This document shows positions 11,339-22,513 of a stretch of DNA of 64,000 nt, piece by piece (positions within the stretch are counted from its first letter, which is position 1; the number at the start of each line of letters is the position of its first letter). The notes beneath the pieces are model-generated. The model saw only the letters and a list, made by a program, of their open reading frames with translations, made no database searches and was not told where the DNA came from. The translations under genes and the position numbers were made by a program. This DNA comes from Cynocephalus volans (lineage: Eukaryota > Chordata > Mammalia > Dermoptera > Cynocephalidae): NCBI RefSeq assembly GCF_027409185.1, contig NC_084463.1, positions 48,292,907 through 48,356,906 of the forward strand, read 5' to 3'.

Positions 11339-11772
11339 GAGCCATGGATGCTGTGGAACTTGCCAGAAAGCTGCAAGAGGAAGCCACTTGCTCCATCTGC
11401 CTGGACTACTTCAGGGACCCCGTGATGACCTCCTGTGGCCACAACTTCTGCCGTGACTGCATCTGCCTAAGCTGGGAGAAGGCAAAAGGCAAGAAGGGGC
11501 AGAGGAAGCAGAAGGGTTCCTTCTCCTGCCCTGAGTGCAGGGAGATGTCTCCGCAGTGGAACATGCAGTCCAACCGCCTGCTCGCCAAGGTGGCCGAGAT
11601 GGCACGCCAGCACCTGGGCCTCCAGAAGCAGGACCTGTGCCAGGTGCACCAGGAGCCCCTCAAGCTCTTCTGCCAGGAGGACCAGAGCCCCATCTGCGTG
11701 GTCTGCAGGGAGTCCCAGAAGCACTGGCTGCATATGGTGGTGCCCGCCGGGGAGGCCGTGCAGGAGTACAAG
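11339..11772 (+). pseudogene. TRIM17: TRIM17-like first coding exon (RING + B-box), isolated
   Basis: A good acceptor (TGTCTCCCCAG, ending 11338) precedes GAGCC and ATG at 11344. The 143 codons start [20 protein letters not shown] and match human TRIM17 from memory. TRIM17 is a RING E3 ubiquitin ligase. The RING is complete (C16, C19, C31, H33, C36, C39, C62, C65), and so is the B-box 2 ligand set (CQVH, later C, CVVC, two His). The ORF is intact to EYK, where the exon should end, but the donor reads AAG|TGTCTAG instead of AAG|GT. No coiled-coil or SPRY exon is visible downstream, where an old L1 begins at about 12010. It may be a partial duplicate, a dying gene, or a real exon whose remaining exons lie outside the window or an assembly gap. 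Confidence 0.75.
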
Positions 11773-11935
11773 TGTCTAGGGACAAGGTGGCCCCCATCAG
11801 AGACTGGGAAGGGAGCATCCAGGAGTACAAGGTGGGTCAGAGTCAGAAACCATGGAGGGGGTGTCCAGGGGGACAAGGTGGGCCTTTGTCAGAGACTGGG
11901 GCGGGGTGTCCAGAGGGACAAGGACGTCAGACTGC
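11758..11935 (+). repeat. ~45-bp tandem repeat straddling the exon/intron boundary
   Basis: Four imperfect units start near 11758, 11817, 11864 and 11908. They share CCAGG(A/G)G(T/G)ACAAGGTGG and TCAGAGACTGGG. The unit includes the exon's own last codons (GGAGTACAAG). The second copy recreates a textbook donor, ACAAG|GTGGGT, at about 11832, while the first has lost a G. Confidence 0.75.
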
Positions 11936-12009
11936 ACGTGTGTGTGTCGGGGTGGGGGCGGTTTTTTAGTCAGGGCAGACCATTGGCCTCATAGCCAACA
12001 GCCCCATGG

Positions 12010-13250
12010 ATTTTTAGATATGACAACAAATGCACAAGCAACAGAAGGAAAATAGATAAATTGGGCCTCATCAAATTTTCAAACTTTTGTGCATTAGAAG
12101 TCATTCTCAAGAAGTCGAGAAGAAAACTTAGAGAATAGGAGAAACTATCTGAAAATCATGTGTCTTATAAGAGTCTAGTATTTAGAATATGCTAAAGACT
12201 CTGACAACTCAATAGTTTAAAAGGCCAACCCGACCTTAAAATGGCTAAATTACTTCAACAGACATTTCTCCCAAGAAGATATACAAGTGGCTAAAAAGCA
12301 CATGACAAGATGTCAACATCATTAATCATCAGAAAAATACAAATCAAACACAGCAGGATACCACTTCACACTCAGTAAGATGGGAATAATTTGTTCAAAA
12401 GGATGTGTAGATATCAGAACTCTCATATATTGCTGGGGGAATGGAAAATAATTCAGCATTTGTGGAAAAGTTTGACGGTTTTCCAAGAAATTAAACATAG
12501 AATTACCATATGACCCAGGAATTGCATCCCCTACTCTGAAAAAATTGAAACAGACAAATATTTGTAAAAAAATGTTCACAACAGCACTACTCACAAATGC
12601 CAAATGGTGAAAAAAACCCCAAATGCTCATGAACTGATATGTGCATAAACGTTGGAAAACGAATAAGATAATTATGGATAGTTTTCAGTAAATTTATGCA
12701 TATCGGATTAATAAATGGATACGTAAATATCTCTCTACATAATGTTACAATATGTATAATTAGTGGTATATCAGCAATATTTGCATTAGCCAAATGATAT
12801 AAACAACCTAAATTTCTATCAACTAATAAATGGATAAACACTGAAAAATGGATGGTAAATATAAATACTTACAGATATATACATGAGGGTACTTCAAAAA
12901 AGTTCATGGAAAAATAGAATTAAAAGATCATACAAATATTTCCTTGAACTTTTTGAAGTTCCCTCATACACATGCATATCCATATATATTTAATGTTATT
13001 TAGACAGAAATAAATGAAGTACTGACGATCACTGTAACACAAAAACATCTTACAAAGTGAAAGAGGCCAGACACCAAAGATCACTTACTTTTATGAAATC
13101 TGCAGAATGAGGAAATCCACAGAGCCAGAAAGCATATGGCAGGTTGCTAGTTGTTGGGTGGAGGTGGGGATGGGCAGTAACAGCTTAATCATCTTGACGT
13201 TTTCTTTCAGGGTCATGACAATGACCTCCATAAAAACACAGGCACCCAAA
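12010..13250 (+). mobile_element. old L1 3' end, sense
   Basis: GCACAAGCAACAGAAGGAAA followed by AAATTGGGCCTCATCAAA, TGACCCAGGAATTGCATCCC and the later TGAAAGAGGCCAGACACCAA are landmarks of L1 ORF2 C-terminal and 3'UTR sequence. Many stops and indels make it an old copy. A short palindromic MITE interrupts it at 12883-12967. Confidence 0.7.
12883..12967. mobile_element. ~80-bp palindromic MITE (mariner-like)
   Basis: TGAGGGTACTTCAAAAAAGT at the left end is mirrored at the right by ACTTTTTGAAGTTCCCTCA, giving near-perfect terminal inverted repeats around a short core. TA flanks both ends. Size and layout are like MADE1, the 80-bp mariner relic, but the sequence differs from MADE1. Confidence 0.65.
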
Positions 13251-13293
13251 CTGAAAGTACCCTTGGTGGAGCCTCTTCATCTTTTGTTTTCTG

Positions 13294-13397
13294 ATTGGTT
13301 GGTAACGCAGTGAAACTATCCAATCAGGGCTTGTCTACACGGTTCAATCAGATCGCGTCTTCCAGGAGCCCTCATTTGAATACAGAGTCTATAAATA
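13294..13397 (+). promoter_or_regulatory. histone-type promoter (CCAAT, octamer-like, TATA)
   Basis: An inverted CCAAT (13294-13298), a direct CCAAT in ATCCAATCAG (13320-13324), a TCAATCAG word (about 13344), ATTTGAAT (13374-13381; one base off the ATTTGCAT octamer) and TATAAATA (13390-13397) occur in that order and spacing. This is the arrangement typical of replication-dependent H2A/H2B promoters. No histone ORF follows; a non-coding leader (13400-13680) and then the VNTR come next. An LTR U3 promoter is the main alternative. Confidence 0.5.
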
Positions 13398-13679
13398 CGC
13401 CGAACAAGGCCACGCTCGGCATTTTCTTTTCTGTGGAGCTGGATGGAAGGGTGAACTCTCTGTCTGGTCTTCGCTTGTCTGTGCTGGTTTCCCCGAGGTG
13501 TCTTCGCCAGTTCCAGGACAAGAAGTTGAGAAACCCAACTTGAAAAACTGGTCCGCAGATGTGTCCGAAGAAAAGAAGCAGGTATCCCCGAGGTGGAGAA
13601 CTTTGCTGGGTCCACGCGCTTCTCCGTTCTCTTTGGACGTCTCAGGCCTGGTGAGTCTCCCCGTTTATTGTGAGCCCCG
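13398..13679 (+). other. leader-like sequence between promoter and VNTR
   Basis: CpG-rich unique sequence with AAGAAAAGAAGCAGGTATCC and possible splice donors (CAG|GTATCC near 13580, CTG|GTGAGT near 13650). It is either the 5' transcribed part of a unit driven by 13294-13397 or LTR-like R/U5 sequence. No coding match was found. Confidence 0.3.
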
Positions 13680-14807
13680 GGGCGTGGAGAGCGATAGGCC
13701 CGGGGCGCCGGTGTCGGGGTACCGCCGGCTTCTCCCATCCCTGCATTGAGCAGCGGAGAGCGACGGGGCCCGGGCATGGAGAGCGGCGGGCCGGGGCACC
13801 GGTATTGGGGTACCGCCGGCTCTTCCCATCCTTGCGGCGGGCCAGGTCGTGAAGAGCGTTGGGTCTGGAGCGCTGGTTTCGGGGTACCGCTGGTTTGTCC
13901 CATCCCTGAGTCGAGCAGCGGAGAGCGGTGGGCCCGGCATGGAGAGCGGCGGTCCGGGTGTGGAGAGCGGCGGGCCGGGGCACCGGTATTGGGGTACCGC
14001 CGGCTCTTCCCATCCCTGCGGAAAGCGGCGGGCCAGGTCGTGAAGAGCGTCGGGTCTGGGGCGCTGGTTTCGGGGTACCGCTGGCTTGTCCCATCCCTGA
14101 GCCGAGCAGCGGAGTGCGGCGGGTCCGGGCGTGGAGAGCGGCGGTCCGGGACACCTGTATTGGGGTACCGCCGGCTTCTCCCATCCCTGCGGAAAGCGGT
14201 GGGCCAGGTCGTGAAGAGTGTCGGGTCTTGGGCACCGGTATCGGGGTACCACCGGCTTCTCCCATTCCTGCGCCGAGCAGCGGAGAGAGGCAGGCCAGGG
14301 CGTGGAGAGCGGCGGCCCCGGCATGGAGAACGGCGGTCCGGGTGTGGAGAGTGGTGGGCCGGTGCGCCGGTATCGTGGTACCGCTGGCTTCTCCCATCCC
14401 TGCGCCGAGCAGAGGAGAGCGGCGGGCCGGATCCTTGACAGCGGCGGGCCGGGGCATGGAGAGCGTCGGGCCCGGGGCGCCGGTGTCAGGGTACCGCTGG
14501 CTTCTCCTATCCCTGCGCCGAGTAGCGGAGAGCGGCGGGCCGGGGCGTGTAGAGTTGCGGGCTGGGGCGCCGGTATCGGGGTACCGGTGGCTTCTCCCAT
14601 CCCTGCAGAAAGCGGCGGGCCAGAGCGTGGAGAGCGGCGGGCCTGGGCGCCGGTTTCGGGGTACCGCCGGCTTCTCCCATCCCTGTGCCGAGCAGCGGAA
14701 AGCGGCGGGCCGGGGCGTGGAGAGTGGCGGGCCGGGGCGCTGGTATCGGGGTACCGCCGGCTTCTCCCATCCCTGTGCCGAGCAGCGGAAAGCGGCGGGC
14801 CGGGGCG
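13680..14807. repeat. GC-rich VNTR with a GGTACC site in every unit
   Basis: GGTACC occurs at 13718, 13809, 13883, 13993, 14074, 14164, 14245, 14377, 14490, 14580, 14660 and 14750, so 12 units of mostly 80-91 bp (range 74-132). The unit includes GGGGTACCGCCGGCTTCTCC, CATCCCTGC(G)CCGAGCAGC and a variable number of ~20-bp GTGGAGAGCGGCGGGCCGG sub-repeats, which explains the length differences. It stops abruptly at L1 sequence (TACCCAGATGTGGG, 14808). Confidence 0.95.
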
Positions 14808-16899
14808 TACCCAGATGTGGGATTACTGAATCCTGTGTTAAATCTATCTGTAACTATTTGATAAACCTCTATACTGCGTCCCATAGTGGCTATACTTATT
14901 TGTAGTCTCACAACGGTGTAGAAGAGTACACATTTCTCTGCATACTCCCTGGCATTTTATATTCTTTTTTATCATAATCCATTTAATTGGGCTGAGATGA
15001 TATTTCAACATGGTTTTAATTTGCATTTCCTAAATAAGTGATGTTGATTGAGCATTGTTTGAAGTACCTGTTGGATTTGTATGTCTTCCTTTAAAAAAGT
15101 GTTTCTGCTCATTTGCTCATTTTTGAACCAGGTTATTTGGTTTTTTCTTTAACGTGTACTTATTTGAGTTTATTGTATATTGTGGATATTAATACCGTGT
15201 CAGATGTATAGTTAGCAAATTGTTTCTCCCATTTTGTAGGCTTTTTTACTGTTGATTTATTTGCTGTGCAGAATCTTTTTAGTTATGTATAATACAATGA
15301 ATTTACGTTTTTCTCTTAATGGTTGTGCTTTGGGGGTCTTCTTCATAAAGTCTTTGCTCACTCCTACTTTTTGAAATGCTTCCCTGTGTTTTGTTTTAGT
15401 AGTTTTATATTTTCAAAACAGGTATTTAAGTCTTTAATGAATTTTGAGTTGTTTTGGTATGTGGCAAGATTTATGAGTCTAGTTTCTTTTACATGTGGAT
15501 GTCCAGTTTTCCCAGCACCATTTATTGAATAGGTGGTATTTTCTTTAATGTATGTTCTTGGTGCGTTTGTGAAAGATCAGTTGACTTGTAAGCATGTGTG
15601 GGTTGATTTCTGGGTTCTCTATTCTGTTCCTTTGGTCCAAGTGTCTTTTTATGGCAGTATCCTGCTGTTTTGGCTGCTAGAGATTTATAGTGTAATTTGA
15701 AGTCAGGTAGTGTTATGCCACCTGCTTTATTTATTTAGCTCATGATTGTTTTGGCTATCCAGGATCTTTTATTGTTCAATATGACTGTCAGGGTTTTGGG
15801 GTTTTTGGGGGTTTTTTGTTTGTTTGTTTTTCTATTTCTATGAAGAATGTTTTTCATATTCGATGGGGATTGCATTGAATCTGAAGATCACTTTGGCTAT
15901 TATGGACATTTTTACTACGTTGTTTCTTCTAAGAGCATGGAATGACTTTGCACAATTTTGTGTTATCTTTAATATCTTTCAATAGTGATTTGTAGTTTCT
16001 TCTCTGTAGAGATCTTTAACCTCGGTGGAACTGATTCCTAGGTATTTTATTTTCTTGGTGACTATTGAGAATAGGTTTACTTAATTTATTTTTCTGCTAG
16101 TTCATTATTGGAGAATAAAAATGCTACTAATTTTGGGGTGTTGATTTTGTATCCTGCACATTACTGAAATTGTTAATTAGCTTTGAGTTTTTTGGTAGAG
16201 TCCTTAGGTTTTCCTATATATATGATCATGTCATTTGCCAACAGGGCCAGTTTGACTTCATGTTTTCCAGTCTGGATGCCCTTTATTTCTTTCTCTTACT
16301 TGATTGCTCTGGCTAATTCCAATGCTCTGTTAAATAGGAGTGGTGAGAGTGGGCATCCTTTCCTTGTTCCTGTTATTAAGCAAAAATCTTTTAGTTTTTC
16401 CCCATTCAGAATGATATTGGTGGTGGGTTTGTTGTATATGGCTTTTACTGGCAGTGGGTTTGTTGTATTGAGATACTCTCCTTATATACCCAATTTACTG
16501 AGATCCATTATCATGAAGGGATGTTGAATTTTGTCAAATGTTTTCTGCACACATTGAGATAATCATATGGTTTTTGTCTCTGTTTTTGTTGCTATGGTTT
16601 ATCACATTTATAGACTTGTATATGTGGAACCATCCTTGTCACTCTGGGATGAATCCCACTTGGTCATGCTGTATAATTTTTTTTATGTGTTGCTGTATTC
16701 TGATGGGTAGCATTTTGTTGATGATTATTGGGTCTTTTTGTTCATCAAAGATATTGGCCTGTTGTTTTCTTTTTCTGCTGCATGTTTTTCTGGTTTTAGT
16801 GTCAAAATGATGCTGGCATCATAGAATGATTTTTTGAGAATAGCATCTATTTCACTTTTTTGGAATAGTTGGAAGGGAATTGGTGTTAATTCATCTTTA

Positions 16900-18955
16900 C
16901 TTTTTCTTTTTTCTTTTTTTTCAGAAATACAAAATTTTATTTGCACTTTGTTAGTGTAGAAAGACCACAATGCTTCATACCACAATACTTGAGAAACACC
17001 AAGGTATTCAAATACATAGTTACTTATTTACCTTGACTACACAAAACAGTGCAGTTTCATAAAAGATATACCAAAGATAGAGTTTACAAATTTGTTATCA
17101 GACCTCTCCTTTTACCCTCCCCCCCCAAAAAAACTGAACACAGTCTAGACTTAATAGGAATAAGCTTCACCGTAAAGGGGAGAAACTTTATCATTACAAA
17201 TGTACAGAATGTTTAGGCAAATACATGTATGTTTTTTGATATAGCAAAGTATATTTCCTTAAAATTTGAAAATCTTTTTCTATAGTTTCAAAAACCTCTT
17301 TCTTTTTTGAATCTTTGTAGTTCCTAAAAGCATAGGGTACCTCCATTAGGACCAGTGAGAGAGATTCTGGGCTTTAGGACCAAGTCAAATCCATCCCTCT
17401 AACTGGTAATATTCTACCATTACATCATATTAATAATCTTCAGTGATGGCTGTGAATGAAACTGTGCTTTGTGGCAGAAATACTCCAATACTTCAAAGAT
17501 GCTACTGCTGGGGATAATATATTGTGAATAAAGAAAAAGCACTTAAGATAGCTTTTTTTCCCAAAAAGTCTTTATTATTACAAAATTTTTTTAGAACAAT
17601 AAGCAGAGCACCATGTTCTCTTTTCAGAGTATCTTCTGTCCTGATAATATGATTAACAAGGACTATTATTTATTTCAAGAATCGTTATATCTTCTATTTC
17701 TCCCGCTCTTCATATTAGAAGTACTGAGTTTCCCAGTGTATGTACACTAGACACTGGGGTGATGAATGAAATGTAATAATTTGGAGGGAAATATGTAATT
17801 TAAAACCAGAACTTGGGCCGGCCCATGGCTCACTTGGGAGACAGTGGTGCTGACAACAAAGTTAAGGGTTAAGATTCCCTTACCAGTCACGTCTTTTAAA
17901 AAACAAAAAGAAACAAAAATTACCCAGGATTGCATATTTGCGCATTTACAAGTTCATGTATAGCTCTGACTTGGATTACAAAGTGGGAAAAGAAATTCTC
18001 AAATGATTGTAGTGCAGAATAGAACTTTCCTCTCTCCCAGGAATTGTTTCCACTTTGTCTCCAAAGTAGCAAATCAACAGCACCCAACATGTGGTGATGG
18101 TGGAGGCAGTTCTGGGGACACTTCGGGCTCTTGTAATGAGAGGATGCTATTGGACAACTCATTCCTTAAAATATCCAGAGGCATGTTTTTCAGAATGTCA
18201 TCGATGAGTTTCAGAAATACTCCTTCACATTGAAGTTATCCTTGGCACATGCTTCACAGAATGGCATGCCTGTGATCTGCTGTGCAGACTTTTCACTCTG
18301 CTGTCTGGTGATTTCTCTGTCCATTTCACAGTCCAACTTATTTCCAAGTAAGAGAAGTTCTGCATCTTCTGAAGCATATTTATCAATCATGTTCATCCAT
18401 CTTGGGAAATCATCAAATGTTTCCTTTGTGATATCACGTACTAATATGATCCCCTTGGCACTGCTGTAATAAGCTGAGGTAGTGCTGTTGAATCTCTCCT
18501 GACCCTCTGTGTCCCAGATCTGTAATCTAATTTTCTTTCCTCTTAGCTCTACAGTTTTGATTTTAAAGTCAACACCCACGGTGGACTTGCAGGCTTCGCA
18601 GAAGGCCTCGCAGAAGGTATCATCGCTGCAGCGCTCCATCAGGCTGGTCTTGCCCATGCCGCGGGAGCCATGATGATGATCTGCAGCTTGAAGTCAGCCT
18701 GCCTGGGGGCCTGCTTCCTCGGGCGGGCCTGGCCACCCAACAGCGCCGGGAAGCTCATGCCCAGGCCACCTCCACCCCCGGTCCACCCCCCAGAGGCCCT
18801 GGCGTCCCACGGGCTCCAAGCTGCAGCTGTGCCAGCCACTGGCTCCACGCGCCGTGGTCGCCACCGACGCTGCCGAGAGAGGAGGAAGGTAAGCAACTGC
18901 TCTGCAGCAGCTGCAGCAGCATCCCGGACGAGGAGGGGCAAGAAGCTCAGGCCTG
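16900..18955 (-). pseudogene. RAB12: RAB12 processed pseudogene with 3'UTR and poly-A
   Basis: RAB12 is a small GTPase of endosomal/lysosomal trafficking. The coding relic runs from about 18755 down to the stop at 18074. It has no introns and shows [10 protein letters not shown], then after a 1-bp loss in the G1 loop [10 protein letters not shown], then [29 protein letters not shown] and a C-terminal block ending CC-stop in another frame. Damage includes the G1 frameshift, a 12-bp in-frame duplication (FCEAFCEA), DTAGQ changed to DTEGQ, and a frameshift after NFNVKE. A long 3'UTR, AATAAA (complement at 16936-16941) and an A-rich tail (16901-16920) follow. A 12-bp direct repeat AATTCATCTTTA flanks it at 16888-16899 and 18956-18967, so it was copied by L1 machinery into the older L1. 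A SINE later landed in its 3'UTR. Confidence 0.92.
17816..17925 (+). mobile_element. tRNA-Ile-derived SINE (CYN-like) inside RAB12 retrocopy
   Basis: GGGCCGGCCCATGGCTCACT, GGTGCTGACAACAAAG and GGGTTAAGATTCCC match the second half of the dimeric elements elsewhere in the window. An A-rich tail ends near 17925. It gives a third nesting level: L1, then RAB12 copy, then SINE. Confidence 0.8.
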
Positions 18956-21099
18956 AATTCATCTTTAAAGGCTTAGTAGGCTTCTGCAGTAAGGCCATCT
19001 GGTCCTAGGCCTTTCTTTCTAGAGACTGCTAATTACTGCTTCAGTTTTGTTGCTTGTTATTGGACTGTTTCGGTTTTCTGCGTCGTCTTGGTTCAGTCTT
19101 TGGTAGTTTGTGTGTGCCCAGAAATTTATCCTTTTTCTCTAGGTTTTCAGTTTTGTTGGTGTATGGCTGTTATAGTCTCTAATGATTCTTTGTGTTTCTT
19201 TGGTATCAGTTGTAATTTTTCCTTTCTAATTTTTGAGTCTTTTGAGTTAGCCTAGCTAGTAGTTTGTTCTATCTTTTGAAAAATCCAACATTTTGTTTCA
19301 TTGATATTTCATATTGTTTTTTGGGCTTCTGTTTAATTCAATGAACATCTGCTCTGATGTTCATTATTTCTTTTCATCAACTAACTGGGATTGGATCGTT
19401 CTTGTTTTTCTAGTTCTTTGAGATGTAGTGTTAGGTTGTTTATTGTGATAAACTTGTCTCTTAACAGTATCCCACATTTTTTGGTATGATGTGTCTTTTT
19501 CATTGGTTTCAAGAAATTTTTTGATTTCCTGTTTAATTTCTCCTTGTACCATACGTCTTTCAGGAGCATGCTGTTTAGTTTCCATGTATGTTTTCCAGAG
19601 TTTCACTTGTTATTGATTTCTCATTTTAATCTGTTGTGGTCTGAGTAGTTACTTCAGATAACTTCAATTTTTGAAAGTCTGTGGAGACTTGATTTGCGAC
19701 TGAACATGGGGTCTATCCTAGGGATGTTCAATGTGCTGAGAAGAATGTATATTCTGTGCTTGTTGGATGAAGTGTTCTGTAGATATCTGCCAATCCAACT
19801 GGTGTACAGTGTGTTTCAAATCTTGCGTTGCTCCACTGCTTTTTTTGCCTAGATGATCTGTTCAGTGTTGAGAGAGGGTTGTTCAAGTCGTCCGCCATTA
19901 TCGTGTTTGGGTTTATCTCTTTCATTAGGTCTAATGTGGGTACTCTGATATTGGGTGCATATATTTGTGATTTGTATGTCTTCTTGCTGGATACATCCCT
20001 ATAATTAAATACTAGCTTTCTTTGTTTCTTTGATGGCTTTTGGTTTAAATACTGTTTTATCTAATATAAGAGAAGATATTCTTGCTTGTTTTTGGCTTGC
20101 ATTTGCATGGTACAACTTTTTCCATCCTTCCACTCTTAGTCTGTGTGTGTCTTTACAGGTGCGGTGAGTCTTTTCAAGTATAAGTTGGATCTAGCTTTTT
20201 AATCCAGTCAGTCAGTCTGTGTTTTTTGAGTGGGGAATTTATTACCTTTGCATTGAGAGTTATTATTGAAAGGTATTGAGTTAGTCCTGGCATTTAATTG
20301 AGTTTTGTTTGAATGTTTTAGATATCTTTTGTTCCTTCCCTTTTTGTTGTTTGTCTTCTGTGTGGGTTTTTTGAGGTGGGTAAATAAAGTTTTCCTTTTT
20401 CATTGTATTTAGTTAATTTACATGCAATATAAATGTTTTTATTTTTGGATTTGAATTTCCTTCCTTAATATTTCTATTTTTACACCTAGTCTGTGATTCT
20501 ACTTCTATTTTCCTCTTTTCTTACTCCTTTTGGTTTATTCCAGTATTTTCATCATTATTTCCATTCTAACTTACTATATATGCACCCTTTTACTATGTAT
20601 TTTTTTGTACTATGGATTATTGCACACATCTTTGATTTGACAATTTGTATTTAACACTTCTCAAATACAAAAACTATACAGTACTTTAATCTCCCTCCTT
20701 ACTTTTATGCCATTATTGCTTTGAATCTTTATTTTATATGTTTTGTTTCCTACAATTATTACAATTATAATTGTACTCACAACTATATAGATACTATATA
20801 ATTGCATATATATGATTTATATATTTTTTCTTCCTGCATTTCTGTGCTTCCACTGCGAGTCACTTTCTACCTGAACAACTTCTGTATTACTTTCTAGTGG
20901 AAGTTTTACTAGTTTCTAATTACTTCAGTAATTGTTTAGTTATATATTCATTTTACCCTCACCTTTAAAGAATATTTGTTTAACATATAGAATTCTAGGT
21001 AAACAATTATTTTTCAGCACCATGAGGATGATATACCATTGTCTTTGGGATTCTGATATTTTGTTGAGCCATCTTTCTTATGATTTGTCTTTTTTTTCT

Positions 21100-21215
21100 T
21101 TTCTTTTTTTGGGGGGTGGATGGGGCAGGCAGCTGGCAGGTACAGGGATATAAGACCTTGATGTTATATTGCTGTGCTCTAACCAACTGAACCAACTGGC
21201 CAGCTCCATATTTAT
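21100..21215 (-). mobile_element. tRNA-Ile-derived SINE, antisense
   Basis: The reverse complement reads GGAGCTGGCCAGTTGGTTCA followed by TTGGTTAGAGCACAG and a CAAGGTCTTATATCCC B-box region. A poly-T (antisense A-tail) lies at 21088-21110. Confidence 0.7.
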
Positions 21216-22513
21216 CTCTTGAAGGTAATGTATTTCATTTTCCCTGACTACTTTTGAGATTTTTCTCTCTCTCTGGTTTTTATAAGTTTGCCTAGATTAC
21301 ATCTCTGTGCATGTGTTTGGTGGTTTCGTGGTCAATTTTGAACTTCAACCATGAACATTCACAAAGTAAAGCAAAGTTACAAGCTGTTTTTGTATGCTTT
21401 CATGTAAAAGGAACGCTTGTGTTTGTGAAGAATTATGCCAGGAAGCTGCTGGCAGCTTTTGTCAGATGACATAGAAACATCTGTTCCAATAAATATCCTC
21501 CTCACAGCCTCATTTTCAGGGAAGAGCAATCTCTTTTGGCAAGATGAGAGCAGACCTGGTTGGGCAGCCTTAAGTGGAATTGGTTGCTGGGTCTCCCCAG
21601 CTAAGATGGGGGTCCAGAATTATAGTTGTTTCATGACCAGCAGGTGGCTCAGCATGGCTAGAAGTGCAGGTGTCTTGCCAAGCCCAGGTGACTGTCCCTA
21701 GGTGCCCTGCCCTGACGAGGGGTAGGCAAACATCTCCAGTTCGAGGGTCAGGGCAGAGTATCTGATGATGCCCTATCCTCTCTGCCAAGTCCTGAGATGT
21801 GGATAGTTTGGGGATTATAGTACAGAGGTGCTTGGACACAGAAAGGAAGAGGCTTCCAGGGACTAATTCTCAGTGAAAAATGTTCCCCTTTGGAACTGGT
21901 GCAAGGGAGTGGACCAGTCAGTCTGTGTGATTCAGGTTGTTGTGAGGACCTAAGAGCTGCCACTGGTGTGGGGCTCTGTCCATGCTGATGTGACATTTGA
22001 AGTCCCCACTACCGGGAAGCACCTTGTACCTCCTGTTACAATCCTGGAGTCCCAGTTCTCGATAGTGTACGGGGGGACCCTTGCCTCCATGGGGAATGTC
22101 ACTGGACAGCATAAGAGTCTTCCCGCTCCTCCATTTCTATCACCTGCATTGTGCTGCCCTTATCATTACTATGACAGAGAGGGTAGCACTGAACAGACAG
22201 AAAGAAGAAATCATCATCAAAGTATCAAGGACAAGACAAAGGCAGAGTGCATCTGTCTACAGAGGAGCCCTTGTGGTCTCAAGTCAAGTCCAATGCTGCC
22301 GACTGGTCATGTACACTCCCACTGACTGGACACACCATCAATGGGCAAATAAATATGTACCGGATGCCAGCTACCTACTGGAAATTTACCACATTGGGGC
22401 AAGAGTGTAGATTCTGGAGTTGTGATGTATCAGTATCAGTATATTTACATTGTATATGTACATATGTATCAGTGTATTTACATAGGTGTGTGTATACAGA
22501 CACACACACACAG
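21216..22513. other. no gene recognised; short CA/TG patch
   Basis: Several overlapping ORFs of 60-125 codons on both strands show no protein family features. A short (CA)n lies at about 22499-22512. Confidence 0.4.

Larger units (their letters stand above)
14808..20880 (-). mobile_element. L1 retrotransposon, antisense, split by RAB12 retrocopy
   Basis: Minus-strand translation gives decayed L1 ORF2. The C-terminal region lies at about 14810-15100, reverse transcriptase at about 16000-16880 and 18968-19360, the linker around 19364-19606 (ETNEKDTSYQKMWDTVKRQ) and the endonuclease region at about 19700-20400. The 3' end (last ~0.5 kb and poly-A) is missing because the element abuts the VNTR. 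The 5' limit is approximate. Frameshifts and stops make it non-functional. Confidence 0.8.

Noticed and set aside
13642..14905. Long ORFs (up to 325 codons) in the GGTACC array
   Set aside because: Repeat-derived and open in several frames on both strands; no signal or domain.
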